The notes beneath the pieces are model-generated. The model ran no database searches and had not been told where the DNA came from. It saw only the letters and a list, made by a program, of their open reading frames with translations. Position numbers and translations under genes: made by a program. This document shows positions 8,065-14,666 of a DNA stretch of 64,000 nt, one piece after another (position 1 is the stretch's first letter; every line of letters starts with the position of its first letter). The stretch is from a virus: the IMG/VR virus record IMGVR_UViG_3300032770_000017, positions 1 to 64,000 of that record. One strand, given 5' to 3'.

Positions 8065-8391
8065 ATGGCAACCCAGAAAATCACCATCGTCAGTTGCGAC
8101 CTGTGCGCCCAAGAAGGATCGCCCCACGCCGTCACCTTCGACGGCGACAGCTTCGAGATCGACCTGTGCAAGAACCACGGCGACGGCCTGGCCGAAACGC
8201 TCGCATCGTGGGCGGCGGCCGGTCGCCCGGTGGCCAAGCGCGCCCCCCGCGCCCCTCGCCCGCGCCCGGCACGCCCCGACAACAGCGCCATCCGAACGTG
8301 GGCACGCTCCGAGGGCCACGACATCTCCCCCCGTGGCCGCGTCCCGGCTGAGATCGCCGCCGCCTACGAGGCCGCCCACGCCGTAGCCTGA
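8065..8391 (+). CDS. Lsr2-like DNA-binding protein with N-terminal zinc-finger-like head
   Basis: 108 residues. The C-terminal part (about 75-108, IRTWARSEGHDISPRGRVPA then EIAAAYEAAH) matches the DNA-binding domain of actinobacterial Lsr2, a nucleoid protein that silences AT-rich foreign DNA through an RGR-type AT-hook-like contact. The N-terminus is not the usual Lsr2 oligomerisation region. It has CDLC and CKNH, a possible zinc site, joined by a Pro/Arg/Ala-rich linker. Phage Lsr2-like proteins can interfere with host silencing or regulate phage genes. It is expressed from its own leaderless, dyad-bearing promoter, so autoregulation is possible. Confidence 0.75.
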   Translation: MATQKITIVSCDLCAQEGSPHAVTFDGDSFEIDLCKNHGDGLAETLASWAAAGRPVAKRAPRAPRPRPARPDNSAIRTWARSEGHDISPRGRVPAEIAAAYEAAHAVA

Positions 8392-8395
8392 GGGC

Positions 8396-8572
8396 ATGGC
8401 CCGCAGGCGCGCCACCTACCGCCACGGCGAGCGGCGCACCTACTGCGCCCTCGGCTGCCGCTGTGTGCGCTGCAGGGCCGCCAACGCCAAAGCCTCCCGC
8501 CACTACCGGGCAATGGCCCGGAGGCGCCAGCGGGCGCTACAGGGGGCTCTCACACTGGACCTGACGGCATGA
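8396..8572 (+). CDS. Small Arg-rich protein with clustered cysteines, 58 aa
   Basis: Starts 4 nt after the Lsr2-like gene; its stop overlaps the next ATG. Sequence is strongly basic with CALGCRCVRC, a compact Cys cluster, and YRHGERRTY. Probably nucleic-acid or zinc binding by composition. Unknown function. Confidence 0.5.
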   Translation: MARRRATYRHGERRTYCALGCRCVRCRAANAKASRHYRAMARRRQRALQGALTLDLTA

Positions 8573-8838
8573 CCAGACGCGCCAAGCCTGACCGGCTGCT
8601 CGATGTGGACGCCATTGAGCGCGACCGCTGGCAGGGCTCACGCGAACTGGTGCGCATCGGCGAGGTCTGCCCCGAGGGCCACGGCCCCTTGTTGGCGGTC
8701 TCCACCATTCAGGGCGTGCTCATCCGCCACGGCGGCTACGGGGCCCCGGTACGCACCACGGAACTGATCTGCCCGGAATGTTTCTGGTCAGTCGTCTCGG
8801 CAGTGTCCGAAGTCCATCCGCGCGAGTTCGTGGCGTGA
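8569..8838 (+). CDS. Hypothetical protein with CxxC-type zinc site, 89 aa
   Basis: The ATG overlaps the preceding stop. Contains GEVCPEGHGPLL and ELICPECFWSV, two Cys pairs spaced as in a zinc ribbon. Its stop overlaps the GTG start of the MuF-like gene, so it is coupled to head morphogenesis genes. Function unknown. Confidence 0.55.
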   Translation: MTRRAKPDRLLDVDAIERDRWQGSRELVRIGEVCPEGHGPLLAVSTIQGVLIRHGGYGAPVRTTELICPECFWSVVSAVSEVHPREFVA

Positions 8839-9653
8839 AGCAACGTCTCGTGGCCCAGGACCATGTCGGCCAGTGGTCGGCCGAGGTCAGCAAGGCCATG
8901 CACGCGGCCTCCGACCGCATGCGCCGCTCGGTAGGCCAGCAGTTGACCGCCCACGGCCTCACTTGGGACACGCCGGTCCGTTCGAGTCCGGCGACGTTGT
9001 TCGATCCGAGCGCCTGGGCTGCGGCGGTCAACGCGGAGGTTGTCCCAATCGCGCAGAAGGCGGCACGTGCCACGTGGAACGCGGCCAGGGGCAAGCTCCC
9101 TCAGCGGGCGGTGGCGGGCGCGCCCAACCCAGTCGACCGCCTGACGGCCATGATCGTCGACCGGGCCATGCAGGGCGGCTCGGGCATCTCCCGGCGCATG
9201 GGCACGCTGGCAGTCACGGCGGCAGGCGTGGACATGGACGCCGTGCGGGCGAAGATCAACGCCGCGCCCACGTTGCCGCTGCACCCGACCAACCAGCCGA
9301 CCGTCGGGACGGCCTATCAGCAGGCCTACCAGGCGCTGGACCAGCTCGTGGCCAGCACCACCGCCCACCTCTCCGACGCGGCCACTGCCATCTTGGGCGA
9401 GACGGCTCAGGCGAATCTCGGCGCCACCGTCACCCACACCTGGAATACGCAAGAGGACGACAAGGTGCGCGACTCGCATGAGGTGCTCGACGGCGTGGAC
9501 GCCGACGCTGGCGATTCGTGGACCAGCGGGCTCGGCAATGAACTGATGTACCCGGGTGATGGGCCGGATGAGGACGCCTGCAATTGCCGCTGCTTCCTGT
9601 CCACGAACGTGCTCGATCAGGCTGGCGAGGTCGAGTCCTCCGACGTGGCATGA
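8835..9653 (+). CDS. MuF-like minor head protein
   Basis: 272 residues from the GTG at 8835. The C-terminal third has the Phage Mu protein F signature: HTWNTQEDDKVRDSHEVLDG, then YPGDGPDEDACNCRCFLS, with the conserved D-x-x-R-x-S-H and the terminal C-x-C-R-C. MuF-family proteins are minor head components near the portal, often ejected. The N-terminal half is Ala-rich and helical. Position directly after the portal region is canonical. No toxin domain is fused at the C-terminus. Confidence 0.85.
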   Translation: MKQRLVAQDHVGQWSAEVSKAMHAASDRMRRSVGQQLTAHGLTWDTPVRSSPATLFDPSAWAAAVNAEVVPIAQKAARATWNAARGKLPQRAVAGAPNPVDRLTAMIVDRAMQGGSGISRRMGTLAVTAAGVDMDAVRAKINAAPTLPLHPTNQPTVGTAYQQAYQALDQLVASTTAHLSDAATAILGETAQANLGATVTHTWNTQEDDKVRDSHEVLDGVDADAGDSWTSGLGNELMYPGDGPDEDACNCRCFLSTNVLDQAGEVESSDVA

Positions 9654-9853
9654 GCCTCGGCCGCAAGGTGGCGCGCCGCATTCAGCCCGGCCGCGCCAAG
9701 CGCTGCCCGTGGTGTGTGCAGTGGATGACCCATTCGGTCCTCTCGTCCACCGGCCGCGTGCTGGCCGAGGGATGCGCGTTCCATTGCCGGGCCTACGCAG
9801 CAGGGGCGAAGATGCCGCCGTTGATGGCTACCGGACCCCGCTCCGTGCCATAG
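9650..9853 (+). CDS. Small Cys/His protein, 67 aa
   Basis: The ATG at 9650 overlaps the stop of the MuF-like gene. Basic N-terminus (RKVARRIQPGRAKR) then CPWCVQW and CAFHC, suggesting a zinc-binding fold. Unknown function. Confidence 0.5.
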   Translation: MSLGRKVARRIQPGRAKRCPWCVQWMTHSVLSSTGRVLAEGCAFHCRAYAAGAKMPPLMATGPRSVP

Positions 9854-9874
9854 GCGGATAGTCCTTCGGGCCTA

Positions 9875-9903
9875 TTGACTCCCATCCTAACCGAGGTTAC
9901 CGT
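9875..9903 (+). promoter_or_regulatory. Promoter for the LysM/hydrolase operon
   Basis: TTGACT (9875-9880), 17-nt spacer, TACCGT (9898-9903). The spacer carries ATCCTAA (9884-9890) followed after 6 nt by TTA, a degenerate version of the TCCTAA-N6-TTAGGA dyad. Unlike the leaderless sites, about 35 nt of leader and a purine-rich ribosome site (AGAGAGGGGG) precede the ATG at 9945. Confidence 0.6.
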
Positions 9904-9944
9904 CCCACGGAGCGTGGTGACGACCACGGTAAGAGAGGGGGCCA

Positions 9945-11303
9945 ATGGCGCCGCGGCACAGCAAACGGCAGCGAGCACGCGAGCGCTCCCGCCAGGCGCG
10001 GGCTGCGGCCCAGGCCATCGAACGGGAGAAGTGGGCCAACGGTGAGATCGACCGCCGCAACTCTCGCCTGCCCGCCCACTGGTCGCCGTGGGCCAAACTC
10101 CTCGGCGCCACCGCGGTGCCTGCCACGGTCGTGTTCGGCATGGCCGCGGGCGCGGCCGCGTCACCGACGGTGCAGATCGCGGCCTGCACTACGGTCAAGG
10201 CCCAACCGGGCGACACGGTCGCCGGGCTCGTCTATTCGTGGGGCCTCGACTGGCGGAACATGGGCGACGTCTGGCAGGTGGCACAGGCCAACCCGGCCAT
10301 GGCCGACCCCAACGTCCTCGCCGTGGGCCAGACTGTGACCGACTGCCCGGGACCGGCGCCGAGCGGAGTCGGTACCGGCCCGGGCATCACGCTCACTCCC
10401 GGGCAGTCGCTGATCACGCTGGAGGACGCGGCCACAGGGCACTGGACGTGGCCCATTCCCGTGTGGCACCTGGCCCAGCTCAATCCCGGGCTCATCGCGC
10501 CCTTCGGCCTGCCCGCGGGCACGGTCGTGCACCTGCTCGACGCTCAGCCTGCGACGAACTTTGCCCCGAGCACTTATAAGCCTCCCGTGGCCGCTCAGAT
10601 CGCCCCCAAGCCTGCGCCCACGCCAGTTCCGGCGCCGCGGCCTGTCCCTGCCCTGCCGCCTGCCACGCTGCCGCCTGATCCTCCCAAGATCGTGGCCGAG
10701 CCCGAGCAACCGGCCCCGCCACCGGTCGATCCGCCGACGACGCCTCCCCCCACGTCGCCGACCACCTCCGCGCCTGTCGCTGCCGTCGCCCCCTCCGGCG
10801 TGGTCGCGGCAGGCGCGGCGCCCACCTTCGGCGCTGAGCACCCCTCGGTGGCCGCACTGGGCGCCATGATCCATTCGGGCTACGCCGGCAATCCCGACCC
10901 TGCCAACCCTGCCGTGGTCGCCCACGACTTCGCCCAGATGGCCGTGGACGACCCCACGCTCACGGTCAAGGGCGACGCCTGGCTGATCGGCGGCTTCATC
11001 CAAGAGTCCGGCCTGTCGCCGGCCGCCGACAACCCCCGCGAGGGCGCGCACGGGCTCGGCCAGTGGCGTGATGCCTACGGACGCCACTGCGGTGACTCGG
11101 CCGATGGTGACGCCCAGTTGGCCTGTGCGGCCACGGAACTGGAGCTGCACTACCCGACCGCCCAGGCGGTGCTCAGCGACCCCAACGCCACGCCTGAGGC
11201 CCTCGACGGGGCAGAGAAGACGTACGAGGGCTACGGCAAGGCCGGGCGCCGCGGCGAGTACGCCCGGGGCATCGCCGGCCAGATCCTGGGGGCGCAGCCG
11301 TGA
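9945..11303 (+). CDS. Membrane-anchored LysM protein with lysozyme-like C-terminal domain
   Basis: 452 residues. A basic cytoplasmic tail (1-45) is followed by a hydrophobic helix (about 49-73), so the rest is probably exported. Residues about 80-190 look like two LysM-type peptidoglycan-binding units (VKAQPGDTVAGLVYSWGLDW...NPNVLAVGQTV and TPGQSLITLEDA...LPAGTVV). A long Pro/Ala/Thr linker (about 195-285) leads to a C-terminal domain with IGGFIQESGLSPAADN and HGLGQWRDAYGR, matching the phage tail lysozyme-like pattern (catalytic Glu in QES, then GLGQW). It probably acts on peptidoglycan. Location between head genes, not in the lysis or tail module, suggests a surface-acting moron. Confidence 0.7.
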   Translation: MAPRHSKRQRARERSRQARAAAQAIEREKWANGEIDRRNSRLPAHWSPWAKLLGATAVPATVVFGMAAGAAASPTVQIAACTTVKAQPGDTVAGLVYSWGLDWRNMGDVWQVAQANPAMADPNVLAVGQTVTDCPGPAPSGVGTGPGITLTPGQSLITLEDAATGHWTWPIPVWHLAQLNPGLIAPFGLPAGTVVHLLDAQPATNFAPSTYKPPVAAQIAPKPAPTPVPAPRPVPALPPATLPPDPPKIVAEPEQPAPPPVDPPTTPPPTSPTTSAPVAAVAPSGVVAAGAAPTFGAEHPSVAALGAMIHSGYAGNPDPANPAVVAHDFAQMAVDDPTLTVKGDAWLIGGFIQESGLSPAADNPREGAHGLGQWRDAYGRHCGDSADGDAQLACAATELELHYPTAQAVLSDPNATPEALDGAEKTYEGYGKAGRRGEYARGIAGQILGAQP

Positions 11304-11524
11304 AGCACCGTCGCCGCGACGACGAACTCGACGAGGCGCTCGACGTGCTCGGCGACGACCGGCCGCTGTTCGCCCATCACACGCCCGAGCCCCGGCCCAC
11401 CGAGCCCGAGATGATCCTGCCCGACCTGCCGCCGCCGCACGGCCGCAAGGCCCACCGCCGCAAGCGCCGTCTCGGCGACCTGACGATCCAACTGGGCGAC
11501 ACGCTTCGAGGAGGCCAACGATGA
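11300..11524 (+). CDS. Small charged hypothetical protein, 74 aa
   Basis: Overlaps both neighbours by 4 nt. Acidic N-terminus (DDELDEALDVLGDD), Pro-rich middle, then a basic KAHRRKRRLGDL segment. No membrane segment. It may be a cytoplasmic partner of the flanking membrane proteins; this is inference from position. Confidence 0.5.
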   Translation: MKHRRRDDELDEALDVLGDDRPLFAHHTPEPRPTEPEMILPDLPPPHGRKAHRRKRRLGDLTIQLGDTLRGGQR

Positions 11525-12291
11525 GCACGATCCCCTACGCCGCGGGCAAGCGCGGCCTCGGCCTGGGCGTCAAGGTCGCCGCGGTGGCGATGGCCGGGCT
11601 GGTCGGCTTCGCCGGGGTGGACAAGCTCACGGGCTGGAGCCCGGTGCACTTCGGCTCGGTGCACGTCCCGGTTCCCCACCTGCCGCCGCTGTCGCACACG
11701 ACGCAGGGGCCGACCAAGATCGAGATCGCCCTCCAGCAGGTGCGCAACCTCCACGACCTGTCGGTGTTGTCGGCGAGCTACGGCTGGTCCGAGGACGTCT
11801 CGTCCAGCCACCAGACGCTCGGGATCACCACCGGCCATTCTCGCCACCACTTCGCCGTGTCGGGCTCGGCGACGTTCTCGGTCGACTTCGACCAGGCGGC
11901 GTTCTCCTCGGGCCCGCAGTCGGTGACGTACTACCTGCCCGCGCCCGTCCCCGGCCCGGTGGCGATCGACCCGACGAGCGTGAAGGAGATCAACTCCTGC
12001 TCGCACGACCTCGGGCCGGCGCACATCAGCCGCTCGTGTGGCGTGGACCCGGTGGCGCTGGAGGAGCAGGGCCAGGCGTCAATGGCCAAGACGGCAGCCG
12101 CCGACACCGCCCGCATCGACCAGGCGCGCGGCGACGTGGCCACCCTGCTCGCCTGCATCGTCCAACCAACAGGCTGGAGCGTCTCGGTGGCCTGGGACGA
12201 CCAGACCAAGCCGCCCGCCGCCGCCTCGTGCAGCAAGCCCCTACCCCAGCGCCTTGTTCCCTACGCGCCCACCACGACCGGAGCACCGTGA
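11521..12291 (+). CDS. Membrane-anchored exported protein (DUF4230-like)
   Basis: 256 residues with one N-terminal hydrophobic helix (about 15-32, GVKVAAVAMAGLVGFAG) and a large extracytoplasmic domain. The domain begins EIALQQVRNLHDLSVLSASY and continues with beta-rich sequence, reminiscent of DUF4230 proteins. That assignment is tentative. It ends with two Cys-containing segments and a Thr/Pro tail. Overlapping starts and stops place it in the operon of membrane proteins from 9945 to 12872. Confidence 0.55.
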   Translation: MSTIPYAAGKRGLGLGVKVAAVAMAGLVGFAGVDKLTGWSPVHFGSVHVPVPHLPPLSHTTQGPTKIEIALQQVRNLHDLSVLSASYGWSEDVSSSHQTLGITTGHSRHHFAVSGSATFSVDFDQAAFSSGPQSVTYYLPAPVPGPVAIDPTSVKEINSCSHDLGPAHISRSCGVDPVALEEQGQASMAKTAAADTARIDQARGDVATLLACIVQPTGWSVSVAWDDQTKPPAAASCSKPLPQRLVPYAPTTTGAP

Positions 12292-12872
12292 CCATCTACG
12301 ACCAGGACGAACCGACGATCGCCTACTGGGAGGAGTGTGACTTTCCCGGTAATAATATTCGGGCAAAAGTCACACCCCGCTCTGGCCAGCACTTTCGCGG
12401 CCAATCGCGCCATCCGCTGGCCAAGGGCGTCGCCATCGGCCTCCTGATCGCCGTAGGGCTGGCCGGGCTCATGTTCGGCGCCGTCTACGCCGTGAGGCCC
12501 CAGCACCCGGCTGTGGTGCGCCTCAGGGCCGTCTCAACGCCTCCTACGACTATCACCCCTCCCACGACCGCCGCGGCGCCCACGACGGCCGTACAGGCGG
12601 CTACCACGACCACTGTGCAGCCCGGGCCTCCGATGACGATCATGGCCAGCGCCCAGGCGGTGCCCAACCCGGTGATGACCAAGGTCCCCGGCGTGATCTA
12701 CACGGCCCAGGTCTACCCGGGCGCGCCGCAGATGGGCTTCGTGGCTGGTGACCACCCGGGCGTGGTGGACCCCGATGGCCGGAGCGTCTCGCAGTACCTG
12801 GCGGCCATGGGCCTGCCGGCCGGGACGCGGGTGGCCGTGGTGGGCTCGGTGGTCGTCGGCTACGTGCCCTGA
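12288..12872 (+). CDS. Single-pass membrane protein with Thr/Pro-rich exported part
   Basis: 194 residues from the GTG at 12288. A cytoplasmic N-terminus of about 45 residues precedes a clear transmembrane helix (about 48-68, AIGLLIAVGLAGLMFGAVYA). Outside is a Thr/Pro/Ala linker and a short C-terminal globular segment (VYPGAPQMGFVAGDHPG...GTRVAVVGSVVVGYVP). Unknown function. The first 30 codons span a striking DNA hairpin (12335-12375) with AT-rich loop and codons unlike the rest of the gene. Confidence 0.55.
   Translation: MTIYDQDEPTIAYWEECDFPGNNIRAKVTPRSGQHFRGQSRHPLAKGVAIGLLIAVGLAGLMFGAVYAVRPQHPAVVRLRAVSTPPTTITPPTTAAAPTTAVQAATTTTVQPGPPMTIMASAQAVPNPVMTKVPGVIYTAQVYPGAPQMGFVAGDHPGVVDPDGRSVSQYLAAMGLPAGTRVAVVGSVVVGYVP
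12335..12375. repeat. Long inverted repeat with AT-rich loop inside a CDS
   Basis: GTGTGACTTT (12335-12344) is the exact reverse complement of AAAGTCACAC (12366-12375). The stem continues inward with CCCG against CGGG with one bulge, leaving an 11-nt loop GTAATAATATT. This is strikingly AT-rich for the region. It could be an RNA hairpin early in the mRNA or a protein-binding palindrome. Confidence 0.7.
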
Positions 12873-12915
12873 GATTTCCCCTCAAGTCCACGCCTGGCCG
12901 GACGATAGATAGGGC

Positions 12916-13146
12916 ATGACCCTCACCCGATTCCTCAACCGCCGGGACTCGTCCTTCGACACACAGGACGGCCCCCTGACTCAGCGTGACCTCGCCAGCC
13001 GCGGCTTCGGTTCGCTCGACGACCGCCTTGCTCCGGTGCTGCCCGAGTCCGTGCGCCTCGACGATGCCATGGCATCCGAGGAGCCCATGGACCTGTCCGT
13101 GATCGTGCCCCGTCCCGCCGGCCGCCACTACCGGACCGAGTCATGA
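12916..13146 (+). CDS. Hypothetical protein, 76 aa
   Basis: Soluble, acidic protein (TQRDLASRGFGSLDDRLA) with no recognised domain. The 43 nt upstream hold a weak AT-rich element (GATAGATA) 4 nt before the ATG that might be a -10, but no -35 is visible. Its stop overlaps the next ATG. Confidence 0.5.
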   Translation: MTLTRFLNRRDSSFDTQDGPLTQRDLASRGFGSLDDRLAPVLPESVRLDDAMASEEPMDLSVIVPRPAGRHYRTES

Positions 13147-13340
13147 CACTTCAGATCACGACCGATATGTCCGAAGGCAAGCGCGCTTGCCTCAAGGAAG
13201 GCCCGAAGGCGATCTGCCCCGGTTGCCGCACCGGTGTGCCCCTGCGCGACCACGTTGGCGCCGTGGGTTACGCCGTCTTCTTCTGCCCGAACGGGTGCGA
13301 GCCATTCGGCCCGGGCGTCGAGCGGCGTAAGACCCCTTGA
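13143..13340 (+). CDS. Small zinc-ribbon-like protein, 65 aa
   Basis: Contains ICPGCRTGVPL and FFCPNGCEPF, a CxxC...CxxxC arrangement consistent with one bound zinc. Coupled by overlap to the preceding gene. Its last codons overlap the -35 of the next promoter. Unknown function. Confidence 0.55.
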   Translation: MTLQITTDMSEGKRACLKEGPKAICPGCRTGVPLRDHVGAVGYAVFFCPNGCEPFGPGVERRKTP

Positions 13341-13364
13341 CTTATTCCTAATAATCGTTAGGAT
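13337..13364 (+). promoter_or_regulatory. Promoter with dyad; near-leaderless
   Basis: TTGACT (13337-13342), 16-nt spacer, TAGGAT (13359-13364), 9 nt to the GTG at 13374. TTCCTAA (13345-13351) and TTAGGAT (13358-13364) form the same 6-nt-spaced dyad as at 3248-3267. Confidence 0.7.
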
Positions 13365-13373
13365 CAGTGCTCC

Positions 13374-13559
13374 GTGACCACATTCGCATTCGAGCACCAG
13401 GGCTACCGCTTCCGCGTGAGCCCGCAAGGCCAGGACGGCCTACGCGTCGATGTCTGGCGCGAGGACGACGGCCACAAAGGCGCGCATTGGGAGCGACTGC
13501 CCGAACTGCGCCCCGATGCAGCAAGCGCCGTGGAAATGGCGCGCAAGTCAGTCGCATAA
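13374..13559 (+). CDS. Hypothetical protein, 61 aa
   Basis: Begins 9 nt after a TAGGAT -10 box. Beta-rich N-terminus (FAFEHQGYRFRVSPQGQD) and a short C-terminal helix. Unknown function. It is followed after 28 nt by the LPXTG surface protein gene, probably on the same transcript. Confidence 0.55.
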   Translation: MTTFAFEHQGYRFRVSPQGQDGLRVDVWREDDGHKGAHWERLPELRPDAASAVEMARKSVA

Positions 13560-13587
13560 TCACCCAGCCAAGGATTGGAGCCTTTCA

Positions 13588-14352
13588 ATGCACTTCCCCC
13601 GTACCCTCGCCCGTCTGGCCCTGGTCAGCGGCCTCTCACTGCTCGGCCTGGTCATCGCCACCGCCGGCCCGGCATCTGCCCACATCGGCCAGATCACCAT
13701 TACCTGCGACACCATCACCGTCCACTGGTTCAATTTCCCGGGCGGCGCCAACTCGGCCACGGTGACGATCAACGGCACGCCCCAGACGGTGGGCTGGAGC
13801 GGCTCGTCGGACACGTTCAGCACCTCCCGGCCGCCTGTAGCGGTCACGGTGTCCTCGGCGTGGACAGCCGACGGCGGCGGCTCGGCTGGCCCGGTGAGCA
13901 ACTCGGGCGACGACTGCCACTTCCCCACGACCACCACCGCAGCACCCACCACCACGGCCGCGCCGACGACAACGACTGAGGCGCCGACCACAACGACCGA
14001 GCAGGTGACCACCACCACCCAACCGGCCGGCTGCGACGACGAGTGCCCCACGACCACGCTGGCGCCTCCTGCGGGCTGCGCGCATGATGAGGTCTGCCCG
14101 GGCACCTGCATCGGCCCTCCGGTGGCCTGCAACCCTCAGCCGACCACTACCATGCCTCCCACGACCGCGGCACCGACCACCCAAGCTCCGACGACGACCA
14201 AGGCGCCTGCCGTGCTCGCCATCCAACCACCCGCTGGTCCCGCCCTGCCGATGACCGGGAGCAGCCCTGTGCTGCCAGCGGTCGGTAGCGGGCTGGTGGC
14301 GTTGGGCCTGATCTCGCTGGGCGCGAGCAAGATGCGGCGGTCGAAGGCGTGA
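13588..14352 (+). CDS. LPXTG-anchored, Ig-like cell-surface protein
   Basis: 254 residues with a complete sortase-substrate architecture. Sec signal peptide (1-31, LVSGLSLLGLVIATAG then ASA) leads to an Ig/FnIII-like segment (about 32-105, ITITCDTITVHWFNFPGG...SATVTINGTP). A Thr/Pro/Glu linker with cysteine-containing islands precedes the C-terminal LPMTG (about 220-224), hydrophobic helix and basic tail MRRSKA. A host class A-type sortase would cleave between T and G and attach it to the wall. No virion role is obvious; it probably changes the surface of the infected or lysogenised cell. Ribosome site is weak; the ATG at 13588 gives a perfect signal peptide. Confidence 0.8.
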   Translation: MHFPRTLARLALVSGLSLLGLVIATAGPASAHIGQITITCDTITVHWFNFPGGANSATVTINGTPQTVGWSGSSDTFSTSRPPVAVTVSSAWTADGGGSAGPVSNSGDDCHFPTTTTAAPTTTAAPTTTTEAPTTTTEQVTTTTQPAGCDDECPTTTLAPPAGCAHDEVCPGTCIGPPVACNPQPTTTMPPTTAAPTTQAPTTTKAPAVLAIQPPAGPALPMTGSSPVLPAVGSGLVALGLISLGASKMRRSKA

Positions 14353-14618
14353 TGACTGAGCCGTGCAGGCGTGACTGTTCGTCGTTCCGAGGATGGACGA
14401 TTGAGCACTACCACGCCACCGACCGGCCATCGATCGTGGTGTTCCACACGCCCGAACAGCCGGGAGTGCTCGCAACCATGCACGAGGCGTGGGGCACTGA
14501 CGCCTGTGGCGAGACGGCGGTGTTCCCTACGGCAATAGAGGCCGTCAGGCACGCCAAGCTCCGCTATGGAGCGACCGTGACTCTCGCGGAGGAAGGGCCA
14601 CTTCCTGACCTGACCTAG
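14352..14618 (+). CDS. Hypothetical protein, 88 aa
   Basis: The ATG overlaps the preceding stop (TGATGA); a GTG one codon earlier is possible. Sequence RDCSSFRGWTIEHYHATDRP and a C-terminal helix-strand (AIEAVRHAKLRYGATVTL). No recognised domain. Confidence 0.55.
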   Translation: MTEPCRRDCSSFRGWTIEHYHATDRPSIVVFHTPEQPGVLATMHEAWGTDACGETAVFPTAIEAVRHAKLRYGATVTLAEEGPLPDLT

Positions 14619-14666
14619 TCGCACGGCGTACGCTTCCCGAGCGTGACCCCTCGCCCAGGAGGCCAG

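Noticed and set aside
10161-11528. 455-codon minus-strand frame opposite the LysM protein
   Set aside because: Arg/Gly/His-rich composition typical of antisense frames in high-GC DNA; the plus strand has clear domains.
12345-12365. Replication-origin stem-loop of the circular single-strand DNA virus type (TAATATTAC loop)
   Set aside because: The loop GTAATAATATT lacks the exact nonanucleotide, no Rep gene is present, and the hairpin lies in a coding region of a tailed phage.
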